A stretch of 64,000 bases of DNA. Origin: Streptomyces sp. CB00316 (lineage in GTDB: Bacteria > Actinomycetota > Actinomycetes > Streptomycetales > Streptomycetaceae). Below the pieces are notes generated by a model. It was not told the DNA's origin. It saw nothing but the letters and a program-made list of their open reading frames with translations, and did not search any database. A program made the position numbers and the translations under genes. The DNA lies in the NCBI RefSeq assembly GCF_001905595.1, contig NZ_LIXI01000005.1, positions 186,001 to 250,000 on the forward strand, read 5' to 3'. This document shows, one piece after another, positions 53,428-61,919 of the stretch (within the stretch, counting starts at the first letter, position 1; the number at the start of each line of letters is the position of its first letter).

Positions 53428-53868
53428 CTACTGGTCATGCTTCCCCTCGGTTCCACCCGGGGCGTTCCGGCTCTCCGCCTCCGGATCGACGTACAGGGTC
53501 TTGCTCCTGGCGTGCAGCACGGTCTGCGTGATGATCCATGTGATCACCGAGGCGACGAGCGAAAGAGCGAAGACCTGGAGGTCGAAGAGGGTGGTGTTCC
53601 TGATCGCCATGATGAGGCCGAGCAGGAAGACGAGCTGGACCGAGTAGACCAGCAGCCCCATGCCCTGGAAAAGGTGAGGCATCGACTTGGCGACCCACTG
53701 CAACGCCAGCTGTCCGAGGGCCATGAAGAGAATGACCACCAGGCAGCCGACCACCGCACCGATCGCCCCCTCGCCACCGGCGACGAGCCCGCCGACAAGC
53801 GTGGCGATGGCTCCCACCGCGGCGACGGGGGTGGCGATGCGCAGTACTTCGCGCATGTCGGACTGCAT
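53428..53868 (-). CDS. atpI: ATP synthase-associated protein AtpI
   Basis: A 146-residue protein with four hydrophobic segments, including VGAIATLVGGLVAGGEGAIGA and LLVYSVQLVFLLGLIMAIRN. Position as first gene of the operon and the helix pattern fit AtpI, thought to help c-ring assembly. A 218-bp gap separates it from atpB. Upstream lies a candidate Rex operator. Confidence 0.88.
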   Translation of the reverse strand: MQSDMREVLRIATPVAAVGAIATLVGGLVAGGEGAIGAVVGCLVVILFMALGQLALQWVAKSMPHLFQGMGLLVYSVQLVFLLGLIMAIRNTTLFDLQVFALSLVASVITWIITQTVLHARSKTLYVDPEAESRNAPGGTEGKHDQ

Positions 53869-53997
53869 GGCGGCAGCTCCACTGGTCTAAGGGAGGAATG
53901 GGGCGTCGTCATGGACGAGCTTAGGCCCGGTCCGCGAGGCGGTTTTGCGGATACGAGGACCGTCTCACCAGGATCCTTCGGCTCCGCCACCGGGTCT

Positions 53998-54059
53998 CGT
54001 GAACGGTATCACAAACTATTTGATGAGGTCTTTACCTGGAAAGTGTGCCAACTGTCACA
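53998..54059. promoter_or_regulatory. Candidate Rex operators upstream of the atp operon
   Basis: CGTGAACGGTATCACA at 53998-54013 matches the Rex consensus TGTGAACNNNTTCACA at 11 of 13 defined positions. A weaker dyad, TGTGCCAACTGTCACA, lies at 54044-54059, 46 bp away. Both are 130-190 bp upstream of atpI, reading the right way. Rex senses the NADH/NAD ratio; control of atpIBEFHAGDC by Rex has been reported in another Streptomyces, as I recall. Confidence 0.65.
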
Positions 54060-54188
54060 CGTGAGAGTTAGTCCGCGCGCCTGAGCGCGAATGTGGGCGA
54101 GTTGTCTGCTAGTGCGCAGATTCTCCCACCGGGGAAGCGTCACCGGCATGAGTGAGCGGCCACAGCACTCACTCTGCACGGACACGAC

Positions 54189-54218
54189 GATCGGCGGCTG
54201 CCGAAGCAGCCGCCGATC
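54189..54218 (-). terminator. Hairpin after the small secreted protein gene
   Basis: A perfect 13-bp stem, GATCGGCGGCTGC and GCAGCCGCCGATC, with a CGAA tetraloop, 30 bp past the stop of the gene at 54248. There is no T tract. Confidence 0.75.
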
Positions 54219-54247
54219 AACCCGCCACGTTCAGCCTTGGGTGAAGA

Positions 54248-54673
54248 TCAGGAGTACTTGACCTTGCCCTCGATCCCGGAGGCCCCTCCGGCCGAGCTCC
54301 GCCCGGACTGCACCCGGAAGCACGTCCCCTTCTTCACCGACTTGTCGAAGGTGTAGTACTCGCCCTCTTTCTTCTTGAAGTCCTTCCACCCCGTCAGCGA
54401 CTTCCAGTCCTTGCCGCACGTGATCAGACGAACGCCGATCGCGTGGTTGAACGTCTTCTTGGTGATGGTGTACTTGACCTTGCCGGTCTTCCCCTTCTTG
54501 AACTTCTCGGGGGATTCCTTCTTTTCCACCGGGCTGGTGGCAACAGTGAACTTCTTCGTCGCCTTGGCCTCGATCGACTGCGCAGCGGGCGACTCCGCAG
54601 CCTGGGCGACCCCCGCCCCGAGCAGACCGCTCACTATCACAGCCGATGCCGCTATACCCGTGAATTTACGCAC
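54248..54673 (-). CDS. Small Lys-rich secreted protein
   Basis: A 141-residue exported protein. The GTG at 54673 follows GAGGGGGCAGTA and leads to a typical signal peptide (VRKFTGIAASAVIVSGLLGA, cut after AQAAE or nearby). The mature part is very Lys-rich (KKTFNHAIGVRLITCGKDW, FKKKEGEYYTFDKSVKKGTC) with two Cys and ends SGIEGKVKYS. I recognise no family. The amino-acid use and lower GC differ from its neighbours, so recent acquisition is possible. It lies between the atp operon and the GlcNAc-1-P transferase gene, on the same strand as both. Confidence 0.72.
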   Translation of the reverse strand: MRKFTGIAASAVIVSGLLGAGVAQAAESPAAQSIEAKATKKFTVATSPVEKKESPEKFKKGKTGKVKYTITKKTFNHAIGVRLITCGKDWKSLTGWKDFKKKEGEYYTFDKSVKKGTCFRVQSGRSSAGGASGIEGKVKYS

Positions 54674-55047
54674 TACTGCCCCCTCAATAGGTTGCTCATT
54701 GACAGCCATGCCCCGGTCACGGGCACGACAGGAAGGGACGCTAGTTGGCGCAGTCGGGCCGTCGCAAAAAGATTCTGGGCAGATACTCCAGACACAGACA
54801 GAGGAATGTCTTATTCCTCAATTGCGCTGAGCCACCACCAAGGGACTCGAGCAAAAGAGATCAACATATGCGCTGGTCAAGGACGTGACCGCGAGGGTGT
54901 CAGTAGTTGCAGTAACGAAATCGGCCAATCGCGAGACCACCCAATGAAGCTCTTTCTCGGAGGCTGCCCGACGGCCGCTGCCGGCTTCCTCCCAGGCGAC
55001 GGTCATGCGTGGAGCGAAGGCCCCAGCCCGCCACGGGCCCCGAATAG
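54674..55047. other. 374-bp AT-richer intergenic region, no gene seen
   Basis: No credible gene. Base composition is lower in GC than the surroundings (for example around 54840-54960). Short reading frames are present on both strands, but none has a ribosome site or a recognised product. It may hold the promoter for the Lys-rich secreted protein and remnants of something lost. Confidence 0.4.
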
Positions 55048-56433
55048 TCAGCGCGACGAGTCGATGGACCGGCGTTCGGAGAAACGCGAACGGGCGCCGA
55101 TCGCGGTCGCCCCGTTGACGCCGGACACCCCCACTGCCACAGGGGCCCGTTCGGGGCCCTCCTCGCCCATCTGAGCTTCTGCCGGGCCCTGTTGGGCCCC
55201 GGAGGCCACGAGCTCCGGCTTCTCGCCGTAGGAGGACGAGGGGGAAGAGGCCTGCTCCGGGGTGGGGCGACGGTAGCGCGGCGGCACGAAGCGGTTGGCC
55301 CAGTGCGGGGTGCGGGGGGTGAAGCGCGGCATCAGCAGCAGGACCAGGCCCACCGCGCTCGCCGTCATGATCACGAAGACGATCCACATCGAGGCCGAGT
55401 GCACCGAGTAGCCGACGGCGCCGAAGGCGATCAGGGCCGACCAGAAGTACATGATCAGCACGGCCCGGCTGTGCGAGTGGCCGATCTCCAGCAGGCGGTG
55501 GTGCAGGTGCCCGCGGTCGGCGGCGAACGGCGACTGGCCGTTCCAGGTGCGCCGGACGATGGCCAGGATCAGGTCCGCGGCCGGGATCGCGATGATCGTC
55601 AGCGGCAGCACCAGCGGGATGAAGACCGGGAGCATCGCGTGGGTGGCTCCGCGCTCGCTGCCCTGGAAGAAGATCCGCATGCTGTCCGGGTCGACCTGGC
55701 CCGTGATCGAGATCGCCCCCGCCGCCAGCACCAGGCCGATCAGCATCGAGCCCGAGTCGCCCATGAAGATCCGCGCCGGATGCATGTTGTGCGGCAGGAA
55801 GCCGACGCACATGCCCATCAGGATCGCCGCGAACAGCGTCGCGGGGGCCGCCGCCTCGATCCCGTACCCCATCCAGAGGCGGTAGGCGTACAGGAAGAAC
55901 GCCGTCGAGGCGATGCACACCATGCCCGCCGCGAGCCCGTCCAGGCCGTCGACGAAGTTGACCGCGTTGATCGTGATGACGACCAGCGCCACCGTGAGGA
56001 GCGTGCCCTGCCACTGGGTGAGGGCGACCGTGCCGATGCCGGGGATCGGCAGCCACAGGATCGTGAGGCCCTGGATGACCATGACGGCGGCGGCGATCAT
56101 CTGGCCGCCGAGCTTGATCAGGGCGTCGATCTCGAACTTGTCGTCGAGGACGCCGATCAGCCAGATCAGGGCGGCTCCGGAGAGCAACGCCCGTGGCTCG
56201 TTGGAGAGTTCGAAGACGCCCTTCAGGTTGAAGAGGTGGTCCGCGACGATCAGCCCCGCGCACAGTCCGCCGAACATGGCGATCCCACCGAGCCGGGGTG
56301 TCGGCTCGCGGTGGACGTCGCGCGCACGGATCGCGGGCATCGCCCCGACCGCGATGGCGAACTTACGCACCGGTCCGGTCAGCAGATAGGTCACCGCAGC
56401 CGTGACACAGAGCGTCAGCAGGTAATCACGCAC
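55048..56433 (-). CDS. Polyprenyl-phosphate GlcNAc-1-phosphate transferase (MraY/WecA/TagO family)
   Basis: A 461-residue membrane enzyme that starts lipid-linked glycan synthesis, probably for teichoic or teichuronic polymers. About 11 helices are visible, and the family motifs are present: LIGVLDDKFEIDALIKLGGQ, NAVNFVDGLDGLAAG, IFMGDSGS and GHLHHRLLEIGHS (HIHH-like). A cytosolic tail of about 100 residues follows. The GTG at 56433 (VRDYLLTLCV) is preferred, with GGGGCAGCCC before it; a GTG at 56472 sits right after a TAGGGT hexamer and would add 13 residues. It lies near the LCP-family gene, which attaches such polymers to the wall. Confidence 0.9.
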   Translation of the reverse strand: MRDYLLTLCVTAAVTYLLTGPVRKFAIAVGAMPAIRARDVHREPTPRLGGIAMFGGLCAGLIVADHLFNLKGVFELSNEPRALLSGAALIWLIGVLDDKFEIDALIKLGGQMIAAAVMVIQGLTILWLPIPGIGTVALTQWQGTLLTVALVVITINAVNFVDGLDGLAAGMVCIASTAFFLYAYRLWMGYGIEAAAPATLFAAILMGMCVGFLPHNMHPARIFMGDSGSMLIGLVLAAGAISITGQVDPDSMRIFFQGSERGATHAMLPVFIPLVLPLTIIAIPAADLILAIVRRTWNGQSPFAADRGHLHHRLLEIGHSHSRAVLIMYFWSALIAFGAVGYSVHSASMWIVFVIMTASAVGLVLLLMPRFTPRTPHWANRFVPPRYRRPTPEQASSPSSSYGEKPELVASGAQQGPAEAQMGEEGPERAPVAVGVSGVNGATAIGARSRFSERRSIDSSR

Positions 56434-56577
56434 GGGCTGCCCCAGAGAATTCGCCGGCCATCCAAAACCCACACCCTAGTCTCAGGAACAAGGACTCCAC
56501 GGTACGGGTGATGGTTGCACAGGGTTCGCCTGCCCCGGATACGCCGGAGTCCACCACTCCGGAAACGGTCCGGCCGA

Positions 56578-57870
56578 CTACTCCGGGTACGGCGGATTGC
56601 GCGCGGCCAGTTCGCGGACCTCCGCCACGACCGGGCTCACATCGCCCGGCTCCCGGACCGCCGCACCGAACAGGGCCGCGATCCTCGCCATGTCCCCCTC
56701 GTCCAAGCCCTGCGTGGTCACGGCGGCCGTCCCCAGGCGGATGCCGCGGGCCTCCCCGTACGGCAGCGCACAGGTGTCCAGCACCATGCCGGCCGCCGAC
56801 AGCCGCTCGCGGGCGGTGCGGCCGTCGACGCCCAGTGGGGCCGGGTCCGCGACGATGATGTGGGTGTCCGTGCCGCCCGTGGTGACCTCGAACCCCTCGG
56901 CCTCCAGCCCGGCGGCCAGCACCCGGGCGTGAGCGACCACCTGATGGGCGTAGAGCGTGTACGCCGGGGTCTCCGCCTCCCCGAACGCGACCGCCTTCGC
57001 CGCCACCGTGTGCATCTGCGCGCCGCCCTGGGTGAACGGGAACACCGCTCGGTCGATCCGCTCGGCCAGCTCCGCGCGGCAAAGGATCATGCCGCCGCGC
57101 GGTCCGCGCAGCACCTTGTGCGTGGTGGCGCAGACCACGTCGGCGTACGGGACCGGGCTCGGCGCCGCTCCCCCGGCGATCAGCCCCATCGGGTGGGCGG
57201 CGTCGGCGATCAGGTACGCGCCCACCTCGTCGGCGATCTCCCGGAACAGCTCGTAGTCCGGGTGGCGGGGGTAGGAGATCGAGCCACAGACGATCGCCTT
57301 GGGACGGCGGGCGCGGGCCAGGGCGCGGAGCCGGGAGTAGTCGATGAGGCCGCTCGCGGGGTCCACCCCGTAGCCGACGAAGTCGAACCAGCGGCCGGAG
57401 AAGTTGCCGGGCGCCCCGTGGGTGAGGTGTCCCCCGTACGGGAGTCCCATCGCGAGCACCGTGTCCCCCGGGCGCAGCAGTGCGGCGTAGGCGGCGAGCA
57501 CGGCGGAGGAGCCGGAGTGCGGCTGGACGTTGGCGTGGTCGGCGCCGAAGAGGGCGGTGGCCCGGCGCACCGCGATGCGCTCGGCGGCGTCGGCGTGCTC
57601 GCAGCCGCCGTGGTGGCGGGCGCCCGGGTACCCCTCGGCGTACTTGTTGGCGAGCGGGGAGCCGAGGGCGGCCAGGACCGCGGGCGAGGTGAAGTTCTCG
57701 GCGGCGATCAGCTGGAGGGTGGCGGCCTGCCGGTTCCGCTCGGCGAGCAGGACCCCGGCGATCTCCGGGTCCTGGCGGAGCAGGGAGCCGAAGTCCTGGG
57801 GCAGCGCCTCGGGCGCGGCCGGCGCGGCTGCGGGTACGGGAGCGGGAGCGGCGGGAGAGGTGACCGGCAT
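56578..57870 (-). CDS. glyA: Serine hydroxymethyltransferase
   Basis: A 430-residue PLP enzyme converting serine and tetrahydrofolate to glycine and methylene-tetrahydrofolate. LIAAENFTSPAV, YAEGYPGARHHGGCEHAD and NVQPHSGSSAVLAAY form the cofactor and folate pocket; the PLP lysine is Lys252 in CATTHKVLRGPRGG. The first 25 residues (Ala/Pro-rich) are an extension not usual for the family. Bacteria often carry a second copy; Streptomyces do as I recall, and this would be the atp-linked one. RBS is weak. Confidence 0.92.
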   Translation of the reverse strand: MPVTSPAAPAPVPAAAPAAPEALPQDFGSLLRQDPEIAGVLLAERNRQAATLQLIAAENFTSPAVLAALGSPLANKYAEGYPGARHHGGCEHADAAERIAVRRATALFGADHANVQPHSGSSAVLAAYAALLRPGDTVLAMGLPYGGHLTHGAPGNFSGRWFDFVGYGVDPASGLIDYSRLRALARARRPKAIVCGSISYPRHPDYELFREIADEVGAYLIADAAHPMGLIAGGAAPSPVPYADVVCATTHKVLRGPRGGMILCRAELAERIDRAVFPFTQGGAQMHTVAAKAVAFGEAETPAYTLYAHQVVAHARVLAAGLEAEGFEVTTGGTDTHIIVADPAPLGVDGRTARERLSAAGMVLDTCALPYGEARGIRLGTAAVTTQGLDEGDMARIAALFGAAVREPGDVSPVVAEVRELAARNPPYPE

Positions 57871-57970
57871 GGGACGGCTCCGGGCCTGGAGGAGGATGTG
57901 CCGGCGAGGGGGCCGGTGTCAGCTCCAATGTAGGCCGGGGCGGAGCGGTGTGCCCGCTGTCGCGGCGCCC

Positions 57971-58118
57971 CGTACGCCGGTCGGCGCACCGGGCGTACCG
58001 GTCGCACCGGCGCTCGGTACGGAGCGCGTACGGAGGTCGGCGCACCGTACAGCGCGCGTACGCCGGTCGGTGTCGGGCGCGTACGTCCGTCAGTGCGGCG
58101 CGCGTACGCCCGTGAGCG
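57971..58118. repeat. Degenerate GCGCGTACG repeats at the phosphatase 3' end
   Basis: Units of the type CGTACGCCGGTCGGCGC start at about 57971, 57994, 58027, 58057, 58080 and 58103, with spacings of 23-33 bases. The last ones lie inside the 3' end of the phosphatase gene and encode its TGVRAPH end; the others fill the gap before the glyA start. Confidence 0.55.
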
Positions 58119-58731
58119 CCGTGACCACCGGGTCGAGCGCCTGGTTGATCTCGTCGCCGATGGAGCGGAAGAAGGTGATGGGCGCGCCGTACGGGTCGTA
58201 GACCTCGTCCGCCTCGGCGGTCGGGGCCAGCAGCCAGCCGCGCAGCGCTGCGGCGGCGCGGACCAGGGCGCGGGCGCGCTCGACGACGCCCTCGTCGAGC
58301 GGGTCGGGCAGGGTGGCGGGGTCTATCGCCCGCACCAGCCGGGTGAACTCCTTGAGCGTGAAGGTCCGCAGGCCCGCGGAGTGGCCCATGGAGATGACCT
58401 GGGCGCGGTGGTCGCGGGTGGCGGTGAGGACCAGGTCGGCACGGATGACGTGCTCGTCGAGGAGCTCGCGGCCGACGAAGCCGCTGGCGTCCGCGCCGAA
58501 GTCGGCGAGGACGACCTCGGCGTTGGCCTCCATGGGGGCACCCTCATGGCCCCAGGTGCCCGCGCTCTCCACGATCAGGCCGCCGCTGAGCGGGTCGCCG
58601 AGGCGGCCCACCAGGGCATGGCGGGTCAGCCGCTCGGTGATCGGTGAGCGGCAGACGTTGCCGGTGCTGACGTGGAGGATGCGGAAGGTGTCGGTCCGCC
58701 CCGCTATGCCACGCCCCTCGGGCGCGGTCAA
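58090..58731 (-). CDS. Low-molecular-weight protein-tyrosine phosphatase-like protein
   Basis: A 213-residue protein. The phosphatase loop is seen in a variant form, STGNVCRSPITERL (C-x5-R), and the later Asp-Pro motif VYDPYGAP supplies the general acid. The start is probably TTG 58731, which overlaps the Sua5 stop as TTGA and follows GAGGTGG by five bases; no better in-frame start fits. It reads on in the Sua5-prmC-prfA direction. In Gram-positive bacteria such enzymes often oppose capsule- or wall-linked tyrosine kinases. Confidence 0.85.
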   Translation of the reverse strand: MTAPEGRGIAGRTDTFRILHVSTGNVCRSPITERLTRHALVGRLGDPLSGGLIVESAGTWGHEGAPMEANAEVVLADFGADASGFVGRELLDEHVIRADLVLTATRDHRAQVISMGHSAGLRTFTLKEFTRLVRAIDPATLPDPLDEGVVERARALVRAAAALRGWLLAPTAEADEVYDPYGAPITFFRSIGDEINQALDPVVTALTGVRAPH

Positions 58732-59375
58732 TTGGCCACCTCGAGGTCGGGGACCACCTTGCGCAGCTCCTCGACGGAGAGCGCGCCGGCCCGCAGGAGG
58801 ACCGGAGTGGCGCCGGTGACGTCGACGATCGAGGACGGCACGATGCCGGGCGTCGGACCGCCGTCGAGGTAGACGGAGACGGAGTCGCCGAGCATGCCCT
58901 GGGCGGCGTCGCAGTCCTCGGGCGAGGGGTGTCCGGTGAGGTTGGCGCTGGAGACGGCCATCGGGCCGACCTCGGTCAGCAGCTCGATGGCGACGGGGTG
59001 CAGCGGCATCCGGATGGCGACGGTGCCGCGGGTGTCGCCGAGGTCCCACTGGAGCGAGGGCTGGTGCTTGGCGACCAGGGTGAGGGCGCCGGGCCAGAAC
59101 GCGTCGACCAGCTCCCATGCCTGCTCGGAGAAGTCGGTCACCAGGCCGTGCAGGGTGTTCGGGGAGCCGATGAGGACGGGCGTGGGCATGTTGCGGCCGC
59201 GGCCCTTGGCGTCCAGCAGGTCGGCGACGCCCTCGGAGCTGAAGGCGTCCGCACCGATCCCGTACACGGTGTCGGTGGGCAGCACGACCAGTTCGCCGCG
59301 GCGGACGGCGGACGCGGCCTCGCGCAGCCCGCTGGTCCGGTCGGTGGCGTCGTTGCAGTCGTATCGCCGTGCCAT
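58728..59375 (-). CDS. L-threonylcarbamoyladenylate synthase (Sua5/YrdC)
   Basis: A 215-residue YrdC-fold protein that makes threonylcarbamoyl-AMP for the t6A modification of tRNA. Motifs: LVVLPTDTVYGIGADAFSSE, NMPTPVLIGS, FWPGALTLVAKHQ and MAVSSANLTGHPSPED. It lies 52 bp downstream of prmC in the same direction and is coupled to the phosphatase gene. Confidence 0.94.
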   Translation of the reverse strand: MARRYDCNDATDRTSGLREAASAVRRGELVVLPTDTVYGIGADAFSSEGVADLLDAKGRGRNMPTPVLIGSPNTLHGLVTDFSEQAWELVDAFWPGALTLVAKHQPSLQWDLGDTRGTVAIRMPLHPVAIELLTEVGPMAVSSANLTGHPSPEDCDAAQGMLGDSVSVYLDGGPTPGIVPSSIVDVTGATPVLLRAGALSVEELRKVVPDLEVAN

Positions 59376-59427
59376 CAGCCGGCCTCCTCGAGCGTGTACG
59401 GGTACGGGGTGTGGCGCCGGGGGCCGG

Positions 59428-60273
59428 TCACGGCATGGCCTTACGGGCGGTGGCGAACCGGGGCCGCTTGTTCAGGTCGGGGTGGTCGGCCGCGTCGGCC
59501 CAGCCCCGCTCCTCGGTGAAGATCCACGGCACCTGGCCGCCCTGGGTGTCGGCGTGCTCGATGACGACGAGGCCGCCGGGGCGCAGCAGACGGTGGGCGG
59601 TGCGCTCGATGCCGCGGATGGTGTCGAGGCCGTCCTCGCCGGAGAAGAGGGCCATCTCCGGGTCGTGGTCACGGGCCTCGGGGGCGACGTACTCCCATTC
59701 GGTGAGCGGGATGTACGGCGGGTTGGAGATCACCAGGTCGACCTGGCCGTCGAGCTCGGGAAGGGCGCTCAGGGCGTCTCCCTTGTGGACGGTGACCCTG
59801 GACCCCTCGGCGTTCTTCCGGGTCCATCTGAGGGCGTCCTCGGAGAGCTCCACGGCGTGTACGCGCGAGCGCGGGACCTCCTGGGCCATGGCGAGCGCGA
59901 TGGCGCCCGATCCGGTGCACAGGTCGACGACGACGGGCTCGACGACGTCCATCGCGCGCACGGCGTCTATCGCCCAGCCGACGACCGACTCGGTCTCGGG
60001 CCGGGGCACGAAGACACCGGGGCCGACCTGGAGCTCCAGGTAGCGGAAGAAGGCGCGGCCGGTGATGTGCTGGAGGGGTTCGCGGGCCTCGCGGCGGGCG
60101 ATCGTCTCCCAGTACCGGGCGTCGAAGTCGGTGTCGGGCACCGTGTGCAGCGCGCCCCGCTTCACCCCGTGGACGAAGGCCGCGAGTTCCTCGGCGTCGA
60201 ATCGCGGTGAGGGGACACCGGCGTCGGCCAGCCGCTGGGTGGCCTGGGCCACCTCGGCGAGCAGCAGGTTCAT
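59428..60273 (-). CDS. prmC: Release factor glutamine methyltransferase PrmC (HemK)
   Basis: A 281-residue SAM-dependent methyltransferase that methylates the Gln of the GGQ motif in release factors. LCTGSGAIALAMAQEVP binds SAM and ISNPPYIPL is the NPPY catalytic motif. It lies 46 bp downstream of prfA, its substrate gene. Confidence 0.96.
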   Translation of the reverse strand: MNLLLAEVAQATQRLADAGVPSPRFDAEELAAFVHGVKRGALHTVPDTDFDARYWETIARREAREPLQHITGRAFFRYLELQVGPGVFVPRPETESVVGWAIDAVRAMDVVEPVVVDLCTGSGAIALAMAQEVPRSRVHAVELSEDALRWTRKNAEGSRVTVHKGDALSALPELDGQVDLVISNPPYIPLTEWEYVAPEARDHDPEMALFSGEDGLDTIRGIERTAHRLLRPGGLVVIEHADTQGGQVPWIFTEERGWADAADHPDLNKRPRFATARKAMP

Positions 60274-60319
60274 CGCGGTTCTCCGTACGGGTTACGGGTG
60301 TGCGGGGCGGGCGGGTCGC

Positions 60320-61396
60320 TTACGCGTTGGCGAGCTTGGCGGCGGAGTCGGCGTCGACGCACGCCTGGATGACGGCGTCGAGCTCTCCGTCGAGCACCTG
60401 GTCCAAGTTGTACGCCTTGAAGCCGACGCGGTGGTCCGAGATGCGGTTTTCCGGGAAGTTGTACGTCCGGATCTTCTCGGAGCGGTCGACCGTACGGACC
60501 TGGCTGCGGCGCACGTCGGAGGCTTCCTGTTCGGCGGCCTCCTGGGCGGCGGCCAGCAGCCGGGAGCGCAGGATGCGCATGGCCTGCTCCTTGTTCTGGA
60601 GCTGGCTCTTCTCGTTCTGGCAGGAGGCGACGACGCCGGTCGGCAGGTGCGTGATGCGGACGGCGGAGTCGGTCGTGTTGACGGACTGGCCGCCGGGGCC
60701 CGAGGAGCGGTAGACGTCGATCCGCAGGTCGTTGGCGTGGATCTCGACGTCGACCTCCTCGGCCTCGGGGGTGACGAGCACGCCCGCGGCGGAGGTGTGG
60801 ATGCGGCCCTGGGACTCGGTGGAGGGGACGCGCTGCACACGGTGCACGCCGCCCTCGTACTTCATCCGGGCCCAGACGCCCTGGCCGGGCTCGGTGGCGC
60901 CGTTGCCGCCCTTGGTCTTCACGGCGACCTGGACGTCCTTGTAGCCGCCGAGCTCGGACTCGGTGGAGTCGATGATCTCGGTCTTCCAGCCGACGCGCTC
61001 GGCGTACCGCAGGTACATGCGCAGCAGATCACCGGCGAACAGGGCGGACTCGTCGCCGCCGGCGCCCGCCTTGATCTCCAGGAGCACGTCCTTGTCGTCG
61101 CTGGGGTCGCGCGGGACGAGGAGGAGGCGGAGCTTCTCGGTGAGCTCTTCGCGCTGCCTCTCCAGGTTCTTGGCCTCGGCGGCGAAGTCGGGGTCGGCCG
61201 CCGCGTACTCGCGGGCGGTCTCGATGTCCTCGCCGGTCTGCTTCCAGGCCCGGTACGTGGAGACGATCGGGGTCAGCTCCGCGTAGCGCTTGTTCAGCTT
61301 GCGCGCGTTGGCCTGGTCGGCGTGGACCGACGGGTCGGCGAGCTGCTCTTCGAGACCGGCGTGTTCACCGATCAGTTCCTCGACCGCCTCGAACAT
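60320..61396 (-). CDS. prfA: Peptide chain release factor 1
   Basis: A 358-residue release factor. The GGQ motif is in [15 protein letters not shown]. Stop-codon recognition is by the PxT tripeptide type (PTG, in THLPTGVV). Translational release at UAA and UAG. First gene of the prfA-prmC-sua5-phosphatase cluster. Confidence 0.97.
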   Translation of the reverse strand: MFEAVEELIGEHAGLEEQLADPSVHADQANARKLNKRYAELTPIVSTYRAWKQTGEDIETAREYAAADPDFAAEAKNLERQREELTEKLRLLLVPRDPSDDKDVLLEIKAGAGGDESALFAGDLLRMYLRYAERVGWKTEIIDSTESELGGYKDVQVAVKTKGGNGATEPGQGVWARMKYEGGVHRVQRVPSTESQGRIHTSAAGVLVTPEAEEVDVEIHANDLRIDVYRSSGPGGQSVNTTDSAVRITHLPTGVVASCQNEKSQLQNKEQAMRILRSRLLAAAQEAAEQEASDVRRSQVRTVDRSEKIRTYNFPENRISDHRVGFKAYNLDQVLDGELDAVIQACVDADSAAKLANA

Positions 61397-61492
61397 TCGG
61401 GGGCTCCTGGTTGGTTACGTCTACGGGCCTGCTGGAGGGCGTGCTGCCGGGTGGGGCGCCGGAGGCTCCCCCCGCACACCCGACCGGAAAAA

Positions 61493-61536
61493 CGCCGGTT
61501 CCGACGCCCCCGGGAAGAGGGCGCCGAGAACCGGCG
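61493..61536 (-). terminator. rpmE terminator
   Basis: Stem CGCCGGTTC and GAACCGGCG with an inner GC-rich hairpin, followed by TTTTT on the minus strand, 10 bp past the rpmE stop. Confidence 0.85.
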
Positions 61537-61546
61537 CAGTGGCTCG

Positions 61547-61771
61547 CTACTTGCTGGCGGAGCCGGCAGCCTTGCCGAAGCGGGCCTCGAAGCGGGCCAC
61601 GCGGCCGCCGGTGTCGAGGATCTTCTGCTTGCCCGTGTAGAACGGGTGGCACTCGGAGCAGACGTCGGCGCGGATGGCGCCGGAGTCGATGGTGCTCCGG
61701 GTGGTGAACGACGCACCGCAGGTGCAGCTGACCTGCGTCTCGACGTACTCGGGGTGGATGTCGCGCTTCAA
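61547..61771 (-). CDS. rpmE: Ribosomal protein L31 (zinc-binding, C+ form)
   Basis: A 74-residue L31: [19 protein letters not shown] with CxC, and [13 protein letters not shown] with CxxC, the zinc-binding set. This is the form used when zinc is sufficient; zinc-starved Streptomyces use a Zur-controlled C- paralogue. A strong hairpin follows. Its upstream gap of 148 bp has no gene. Confidence 0.97.
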   Translation of the reverse strand: MKRDIHPEYVETQVSCTCGASFTTRSTIDSGAIRADVCSECHPFYTGKQKILDTGGRVARFEARFGKAAGSASK

Positions 61772-61919
61772 GGTGTCTCCTAGTTTCGGGAGGGCGCCGG
61801 GTCGTCCGCGCGGATTGCGCGGCCGTGAACCGGGGCCGACGTACCAGTCTGCCAGGACCGGCCGTATCTCCCAAAACCGGGGGCGGGCCGCAGGTATTCC
61901 CCGGGACCGTGCGAGCGGG

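Noticed and set aside
54818..55047. A minus-strand extension reading into 54818 and short plus-strand frames near 54840-54960
   Set aside because: They lack ribosome sites and recognisable products; the region could hold remnants, but I cannot support a gene.
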